NCBI GenBank assembly: GCA_910579075.1
Contig: CAJTSV010000023.1
Coordinates: forward strand, 1 to 36,695
Length of the DNA stretch: 36,695 bases
Source of the DNA: an uncultured Eubacterium sp.
GTDB taxonomy: Bacteria; Bacillota; Clostridia; Lachnospirales; Lachnospiraceae
Direction of reading: 5' to 3'
Shown in pieces: positions 31,786 to 36,695 of this stretch (positions are counted from its first letter, which is position 1; each line of letters begins with the position of its first letter). The translations under genes were made by a program, and so were the position numbers. Under the pieces are notes generated by a model that saw only the letters and a list, made by a program, of their open reading frames with translations, was not told the DNA's origin and searched no databases.

Positions 31786-33187
31786 AAAAGAAAACGCTGG
31801 CTGGGTCAAGCATCTGGATTTTACAATTCTGGACATTTTATTGCTCCAGCTGGCCTTTATAACCGGATATATCATGCGGCATGGCTGGATGAACCCATAT
31901 GCCAGCGAACCGTATTTAAGGCTTGCAGTCATACTTGTCCTTCTGGATTTGTGTGTTGTGTTTTTTAAAGAATCCTATCATGATATTATCAAACGCGATG
32001 CGTTTGTGGAACTGGAAGAAGTGGCGGCTTCCTGTACGATTATTTTTGTCGGGATGCTTGTATATCTGTATGCGGCAAAAATGTCGGCCGTATATTCCAG
32101 GGAGAGCCTGTTTATGTTCTGGATTCTGTCCGTGATTTATGAATACATTGTACACTGTATTTATAAACAGGCCTTGCGTAATTATATAAAGAAGAAACGA
32201 AGCAATGCGGTCATGATTATCCTGACGGTTGACCGTTATGCCGAGGAATGCGTGCGGGATTTTGAACATGACACGTACCGGGATTTTGAGGTCAGCGGCA
32301 TTGTCATTGTCGATGTCCCGCGAAAAGGCGAAACGGTGCGCGGTGTTCCGGTTGTTGCGAATGCAGATGATTTTTATGAATATGTCAGGACACATGTGGT
32401 AGACGAGGTTTTTATCAATGGAAATACAAGGGACTCCAGCGAAGCGCTGGCGAACCAGCTAATCGAATATGGCATTACCGTGCATTTTAACCTGATACCC
32501 CAGACGGCGCTTATGCCAAACAAGGTGCTGGAAAAATGCGGCAATTATATGGTGCTTACAACGAGCATGCATATCGCATCCCCGCCGGAAATGTTTTTCA
32601 AGCGGGTTATGGATATTGCGGGCAGCCTGATTGGGCTGGTGCTGGCAGGGATTGCGCTGCTGGTATTTGCCCCGGCCATTAAAATGCAGTCGCCCGGGCC
32701 GGTTTTGTTTTCCCAGCAGCGGGTAGGCAAAAACGGGCGTATTTTCCGTATTTACAAAATCCGCTCCATGTATATGGATGCCGAGGAGCGTAAAAGCGAC
32801 CTGATGGCACGCAATGAAATGGAAGGCCTGATGTTTAAGATGACGGATGACCCGAGGATATTTCCAATCGGGCATTTTATCCGCAAGTACTCGATAGACG
32901 AGCTGCCGCAGTTTTGGAATGTGCTAAAGGGCGAGATGAGCCTGGTCGGCACGCGTCCGCCAACCGTGGACGAGGTGGAGCACTACCAGCTGCACCACAG
33001 GGGCCGCCTTGGAATCAAGCCGGGGCTGACCGGGATGTGGCAGGTCAGCGGGCGCAATGATATTACGGACTTTGAGCAGGTTGTGGCATTAGATACCCGG
33101 TATATTTCCGAATGGTCACTGAGCCTGGATTTAAAAATCCTGTTCCGCACGATTCAGGTCGTGCTGTCGGGAGACGGGTCAAAATAA
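31778..33187 (+). CDS. Polyprenyl-phosphate sugar-1-phosphate transferase (WbaP/EPS type), copy 2
   Basis: 469 residues, second initiating transferase of the locus. N-terminal membrane helices (about 10-120), a CoA-binding-like Rossmann module (AVMIILTVDRYAEECVRDFE to about 265, including VDEVFING) and the C-terminal transferase are all present. In the latter are FKRVMDIAGSLIGLVLAGI (re-entrant helix), FSQQRVGKNGRIFRIYKIRS, the Asp-Glu pair D374-E375 (YSIDELPQFWNVL), LVGTRPP and KPGLTGMWQVSGR. It is clearly different from copy 1 (for example MWQVSGR rather than YAQVYGQ), so the two are not a recent duplication. Starts inside the zinc-ribbon gene (8-base overlap); weak ribosome site aaaggagcagc. 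Confidence 0.93.
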   Translation: MYRKENAGWVKHLDFTILDILLLQLAFITGYIMRHGWMNPYASEPYLRLAVILVLLDLCVVFFKESYHDIIKRDAFVELEEVAASCTIIFVGMLVYLYAAKMSAVYSRESLFMFWILSVIYEYIVHCIYKQALRNYIKKKRSNAVMIILTVDRYAEECVRDFEHDTYRDFEVSGIVIVDVPRKGETVRGVPVVANADDFYEYVRTHVVDEVFINGNTRDSSEALANQLIEYGITVHFNLIPQTALMPNKVLEKCGNYMVLTTSMHIASPPEMFFKRVMDIAGSLIGLVLAGIALLVFAPAIKMQSPGPVLFSQQRVGKNGRIFRIYKIRSMYMDAEERKSDLMARNEMEGLMFKMTDDPRIFPIGHFIRKYSIDELPQFWNVLKGEMSLVGTRPPTVDEVEHYQLHHRGRLGIKPGLTGMWQVSGRNDITDFEQVVALDTRYISEWSLSLDLKILFRTIQVVLSGDGSK

Positions 33188-33225
33188 GAGTCCTGAAAAT
33201 CATATAATCAAAAAAGGAGGAAACC

Positions 33226-33966
33226 GTGAAGCGCATTTCCGTGGCAATGGCTGTATATAATGGAGAAAAATACTTAAAGGAACAGCTGGATTCCATTCTG
33301 ATGCAGCTGAATGAAAAGGATGAAGTAGTCATATCGGACGACGGCTCCACCGATGGGACAGCCAGCCTGATACAGGCTTATCAGAAGTGTCCGGGCGGGC
33401 CGCAGATTCGCCTGGTAAAGGGCCCTGGAAAGGGAATCAAGCAGAATATTGCCTGTGCGCTCGGACATGCCAGAGGCAGGTTTTTGTTTCTGGCAGACCA
33501 GGATGACGTATGGATGCCGCATAAGGTCAGGCGCATGATGCAGGTGTTTTACAAAGAGAGATGCCATGCCATTGTCCATGACTGTATTGTGACAAAAGAG
33601 GATTTGAAAGAGGTTATTTATCCGTCCTTTTTTGAATACCGCGGGTATGGCGGCGGGATGTGGCGCAATATCTGGAAAAACAAATATATCGGATGCTGCA
33701 TGGCGATACACCGGGACCTGCTGCCATATATCCTGCCGGTGCCGGACGACATTCAGATGCACGACCAGTGGATAGGCGTCATCAATGACATGCACAGGGG
33801 AGGGACAGTTTTTTTGAAGGAACCGCTGCTGTATTACCGCAGGCACGATGGAAATGTGTCTGACTTTGATATCAATACCGTACCAGTCATGATTAAAAAC
33901 CGGCTCTTGTTTATGCGCCGGCTGATAGAAAAAGAAATTACAAATGCAGAGAGGGGCAGAATATGA
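33226..33966 (+). CDS. Family 2 glycosyltransferase, rhamnosyltransferase-like
   Basis: 246 residues. GT-A hallmarks: ISVAMAVYNGEKYLKEQLDS, VVISDDGSTDGTASLI, metal site LFLADQDDVWMPHKV and, further on, IQMHDQWIGVI for the acceptor side. The DQDDVW form and YYRRHDGNVS are common in rhamnosyl- and related transferases of wall polysaccharides, which agrees with the rhamnose genes upstream. Start is GTG 33226, supported by aaaaaggagg 6 bases before it. It overlaps the next gene by 4 bases. Sugar and linkage unproven. Confidence 0.92.
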   Translation: MKRISVAMAVYNGEKYLKEQLDSILMQLNEKDEVVISDDGSTDGTASLIQAYQKCPGGPQIRLVKGPGKGIKQNIACALGHARGRFLFLADQDDVWMPHKVRRMMQVFYKERCHAIVHDCIVTKEDLKEVIYPSFFEYRGYGGGMWRNIWKNKYIGCCMAIHRDLLPYILPVPDDIQMHDQWIGVINDMHRGGTVFLKEPLLYYRRHDGNVSDFDINTVPVMIKNRLLFMRRLIEKEITNAERGRI

Positions 33967-35144
33967 GTGCATCAAAAAGGAGAAAGAAAAAGGGCAGGAT
34001 TATCATTTTTGCAATCGAAATTATCCTGCTGCTGGCCGCGCTGGCTGCACTGTTCGTCTGGTCCAAGTATCAGAAGCTGGACCGGCAGCCGGACATGATA
34101 GGAACTGAGGATATTATGAACGAAGACATGGACGAGTCCGTGCAGGAGGTGTTAAAGGGCTATACGAATATCGCGTTATTTGCACTGGACAACCGTTCGA
34201 ACGGCAGCTTTAGTGCCGGAAACAGTGACGTGATTATGATTGCCAGCATCAATAACGACACGAAGGAAGTCCGGCTTGTTTCGGTATACCGTGATACATT
34301 TTTAAATGTCAGCGGCGACGGTTCCTTTAATTTCCGCAAAGCCAATTATGCGTATAACAAAGGCGGTGCCGAAGAAGCGGTGAGGATGCTTAACCGCAAC
34401 CTGGATTTGGATATTCAGGATTATGTAGTTGTCGATTTCCAGGCAGTGACCGAAGCCGTTGATTTGCTGGGCGGCGTGGAAGTCGAAATCGATGCGGCCG
34501 AAGCGAAATGGATGGACTTTTATATTAACGAGACGGCGCAGGTAACCGGGAACGAAGCACATTCTATCACCCAGCCGGGTGTGTATACACTGGACGGCGT
34601 GCAGGCGACCTCTTACTGCCGCATCCGCTATACCGTCGGAAATGATTTTAAGCGTGCGCAGAGACAGCGCGAGGTGCTGTCTAAAATGGTGGAAAAGGCG
34701 AAAAAGGCAGATATCCTGACGATTAACAAAATTATTGATTCCGTATTGGATGATATCAGCACAAACTTTACAGCCGGGGAGCTGATTTCCCTCGCTTCGC
34801 AAATGATGAATTATGAGCTGGCAGACACGACGGGATTTCCGTTTAAGCTGACCAATGCTGACCCTGGAAATAAGAAGGGCATGGTAGTCGTTCCGTGTGA
34901 CCTTGTGACAAATGTTACAGCCCTTCACAAATATTTGTTCAATGAGTATAACTATACACCGTCCAATACGGTAACCAGTTACAGCCAGGCGATTGTCGAC
35001 GAGACTGGCAAAGGGCTGGGCGATGAAGAAGAAACCGGCGTGGAAGCTGACCGCTATACAAAGAGCAGCCAGGCGGCCGCAGAGAATACGGACACAGCCG
35101 CAGAAGATACAGGCACAGAGGCGGAAGCTGCGGGCACGCAGTAG
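33963..35144 (+). CDS. LytR-CpsA-Psr (LCP) family glycopolymer ligase, copy 1
   Basis: 393-residue membrane-anchored enzyme that attaches undecaprenyl-linked glycans to peptidoglycan on the outer side of the membrane. One N-terminal signal-anchor helix (IIIFAIEIILLLAALAALFV, about 13-32) after a very basic start (SASKRRKKKG). The LCP domain shows the substrate Arg/Asp region VSVYRDTFLNV, the core KANYAYNKGGAEEAVRMLNR, VDLLGGVEVEI and the C-terminal LDGVQATSYCRIRYT plus RAQRQREVLSKM. The last 40 residues are an acidic Ala/Thr/Glu-rich tail. It starts inside the previous gene (ATGA overlap). A second, closely related LCP gene follows, indicating duplication. Confidence 0.95.
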   Translation: MSASKRRKKKGRIIIFAIEIILLLAALAALFVWSKYQKLDRQPDMIGTEDIMNEDMDESVQEVLKGYTNIALFALDNRSNGSFSAGNSDVIMIASINNDTKEVRLVSVYRDTFLNVSGDGSFNFRKANYAYNKGGAEEAVRMLNRNLDLDIQDYVVVDFQAVTEAVDLLGGVEVEIDAAEAKWMDFYINETAQVTGNEAHSITQPGVYTLDGVQATSYCRIRYTVGNDFKRAQRQREVLSKMVEKAKKADILTINKIIDSVLDDISTNFTAGELISLASQMMNYELADTTGFPFKLTNADPGNKKGMVVVPCDLVTNVTALHKYLFNEYNYTPSNTVTSYSQAIVDETGKGLGDEEETGVEADRYTKSSQAAAENTDTAAEDTGTEAEAAGTQ

Positions 35145-35176
35145 CCGGGACAGTCCGGATAGCCGGAACGGTCCGG
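35142..35176 (+). repeat. Imperfect 18-base-period direct repeat between the LCP genes
   Basis: 35142-35158 and 35160-35176 match at 15 of 17 positions (tagccgg-a/g-acnGTCCGG type). Each copy begins with TAG, the first being the stop of LCP copy 1, so an in-frame second stop lies 18 bases on. Confidence 0.6.
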
Positions 35177-35219
35177 GTGCTGCCATGATAAGACGCGTCT
35201 GGCGGAGAGGACAGGAATA

Positions 35220-36350
35220 TTGAGTACAGAAAAGAAACGGAAACGAAGAAAACGCAAGCTGCTGATTCTGATTATTGAACTGGTACTGCTGCTGATACTG
35301 CTGGCTGTGCTGTTTCTCTGGTCAAAGTACCAGAAAATCAACCGGGCCGAAAATATAAAGGCTGAAGATGTCGTAAATGAAGACCTCGGGCAGACGACAC
35401 AGGAAGTACTGAGCGGGTTTACGAATATCGCGGTCTTTGGGCTGGATAACGAAAAAAAGGGCGTGTTTACGTCCGGCAACAGCGATATGATTATGATTGT
35501 CAGTATTAACAACGATACGAAGGAAGTCCGGGTCGCATCGGTATACCGTGACACGTATTTAAATGTCGGCACAGAAGACGATTATTATCTGTGGAAGGCG
35601 AACTATGCATACAATCATGGCGGGCCGGAGCAGGCAGTGCGCATGCTCAACCAGAATCTGGACCTGGATATTGCTGATTATGTGGCGGTGGACTTTTATG
35701 CAATCTGCAAGGTGATTGACCTTCTGGGCGGGCTGGAGATCAATGTCGAGGAAGGTGCCATGATGGAAGAAATCAATATCTATATTGCGGAAACAGCTGC
35801 TTATACCCAGCTTGAGCCGCATATGATAGAGCATCCGGGCGTGCAGACACTGGACGGCGTGCAGGCGGTGGCATACTGCCGCATCCGCCATGACAGCAGC
35901 GATTTCCGCCGTGCGCAGAGACAGCGCGAGGTACTGTCGAAGATGGTTGAAAAGGTTAAATCATCCAGCATTTTTACGATTAATAAGATTATTGATGCGG
36001 TTTTGGAAGATATCAGCACCGACCTTACCGAAATGCAGATGATATCCATGGCATCCCAGCTGCTCAATTACCGGCTGGCTGCAACGACCGGGTTTCCGTT
36101 TGAACTGTACGTGTTTGATTTATCCAGGAAATATATCGTTGCACCGTGCGACCTGGAGAAAAATGTCCGGGAGCTGCATGCGTGGCTGTTCGGGGATTAT
36201 GAATACCAGCCGTCCAATACGGTATTAAATTACAGCAAGGCAATCCGGGAAGATACCGGCAAGGGCCCCGGGGATGAGCAGGTGACGGGCATCGAGGAAG
36301 ACAGTTATGTGCAGGAGCCGGACAAATCCGGGAACGGGAAGGAAAACTGA
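35220..36350 (+). CDS. LytR-CpsA-Psr (LCP) family glycopolymer ligase, copy 2
   Basis: 376 residues, same architecture as copy 1: basic N-terminus (TEKKRKRRKRK), signal-anchor helix (LILIIELVLLLILLAVLFLW), LCP domain with VASVYRDTYLNV, KANYAYNHGGPEQAVRMLNQ, LLGGLEINV, LDGVQAVAYCRIRHD and RAQRQREVLSKMVEK. Long stretches are near identical to copy 1 at both protein and DNA level (for example gtgcgcagagacagcgcgag), so this is a tandem duplication that has since diverged in the central insert and the tail. Start is TTG 35220, the only candidate consistent with the basic start and behind ggagagg. LCP copies in one locus often serve different polymers, but that is not proven here. Confidence 0.94.
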   Translation: MSTEKKRKRRKRKLLILIIELVLLLILLAVLFLWSKYQKINRAENIKAEDVVNEDLGQTTQEVLSGFTNIAVFGLDNEKKGVFTSGNSDMIMIVSINNDTKEVRVASVYRDTYLNVGTEDDYYLWKANYAYNHGGPEQAVRMLNQNLDLDIADYVAVDFYAICKVIDLLGGLEINVEEGAMMEEINIYIAETAAYTQLEPHMIEHPGVQTLDGVQAVAYCRIRHDSSDFRRAQRQREVLSKMVEKVKSSSIFTINKIIDAVLEDISTDLTEMQMISMASQLLNYRLAATTGFPFELYVFDLSRKYIVAPCDLEKNVRELHAWLFGDYEYQPSNTVLNYSKAIREDTGKGPGDEQVTGIEEDSYVQEPDKSGNGKEN

Positions 36351-36379
36351 CGGGAAGAATTTATCAGAGGATTATCAGA

Positions 36380-36695
36380 ATGGACAGAAAAAAAAGTCAC
36401 ATACAGCATGTATTTATCATAGGATGTAAAGGAATCCCTGCACAGTATGGCGGGTTTGAGACGTTTGTGGATAAACTCACCGAATACCAGAAATCCCCGG
36501 ATATCCGCTACCATGTCGCCTGTGCATGTGAGCCGCAGGACTTTGAGCCAGGGCGTGCCCGTTACCGGCATCATCATGCAGCCTGCACCGTATTCCCCTG
36601 GCGCAGAATCGGCCCGGCAAGGGCTGTTGCGTATGATTTGGAAGCACTGCATTATTTTGTGCGCTATGCAGAAAAAAAGCGCCTGCGGCAGCCGG
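36380..36695 (+). CDS. DUF1972-type glycosyltransferase (3' end outside window)
   Basis: Open frame from ATG 36380 to the window edge, at least 105 residues. HVFIIGCKGIPAQYGGFETF at the N-terminus is the signature of the DUF1972/GT4-like N-terminal domain found in rhamnosyltransferases and other wall-glycan enzymes (usual form: GSKGIPAKYGGFETFV). The next part, YEL-like helices and ARAVAYDLEALHYFVRYA, fits as well. It lies 29 bases after LCP copy 2 with a modest ribosome site (cagagga). Partial, so full length and C-terminal GT domain cannot be checked. Confidence 0.85.
   Translation, partial: MDRKKSHIQHVFIIGCKGIPAQYGGFETFVDKLTEYQKSPDIRYHVACACEPQDFEPGRARYRHHHAACTVFPWRRIGPARAVAYDLEALHYFVRYAEKKRLRQP

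Overview
The window reads as a chromosomal segment of a low-to-mid GC Gram-positive anaerobe, most likely a Lachnospiraceae-type Clostridia. The grounds are Firmicutes gene orders (cdaA-cdaR-glmM, mbl followed by flhO/flhP-like genes, comFC-yvyF), strong Shine-Dalgarno sites, LytR-CpsA-Psr ligases and a rhamnose wall-glycan locus. Every supported gene is on the + strand. I see no rRNA, tRNA, insertion sequence, integrase, phage gene or CRISPR array. The genus call is inference.

Layout. 1-4767: uvrB (5' end outside the window) and uvrA, nucleotide excision repair. 4768-5089: a 322-base gap with two promoter candidates. 5090-8309: an Mbl/MreB actin homologue, two FlgF/FlgG-type flagellar rod/hook proteins and a FlgJ-type rod-binding protein, closed by a strong terminator. 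8498-11969: recD2 helicase, comFC (apparently without a standard start codon) and the zinc-binding flagellar-regulon protein YvyF, closed by a terminator. 12025-12161: a composite palindromic element of unknown role.

12196 onward: a promoter precedes a run of about 24 kb of codirectional, tightly packed genes in which I see no convincing terminator. The run starts with two uncharacterised membrane proteins, then c-di-AMP synthase CdaA, its partner CdaR, GlmM (UDP-GlcNAc precursor) and HPr. It continues directly into a cell-surface polysaccharide locus. That locus holds the dTDP-L-rhamnose genes rfbD, rfbB, rfbA and rfbC, with a large two-domain glycosyltransferase between rfbB and rfbA. Next come a methyltransferase fused to a probable kinase-like domain, a polyprenyl-phosphate sugar-1-phosphate transferase, a family-2 glycosyltransferase, and an ABC-2 exporter (permease plus short ATPase). 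A polytopic membrane protein follows that appears split into two ORFs. A second module, probably with its own promoter at 31442-31470, holds a 70-residue zinc ribbon, a second sugar-phosphate transferase, another rhamnosyltransferase-like GT2, two tandem LCP proteins and the start of a DUF1972-type glycosyltransferase cut by the window end.

How it works together (inference): a phosphoglycosyltransferase starts a glycan on undecaprenyl phosphate, GT2 and GT1 enzymes extend it with rhamnose and other sugars, and the ABC transporter exports it. LCP proteins then attach it to peptidoglycan. The feature most worth study is the methyltransferase/kinase-like/coiled-coil protein at 23760-25571. Its architecture recalls the O-antigen chain terminator WbdD, but it sits in a Gram-positive locus whose exporter ATPase lacks the carbohydrate-binding domain that reads such caps.
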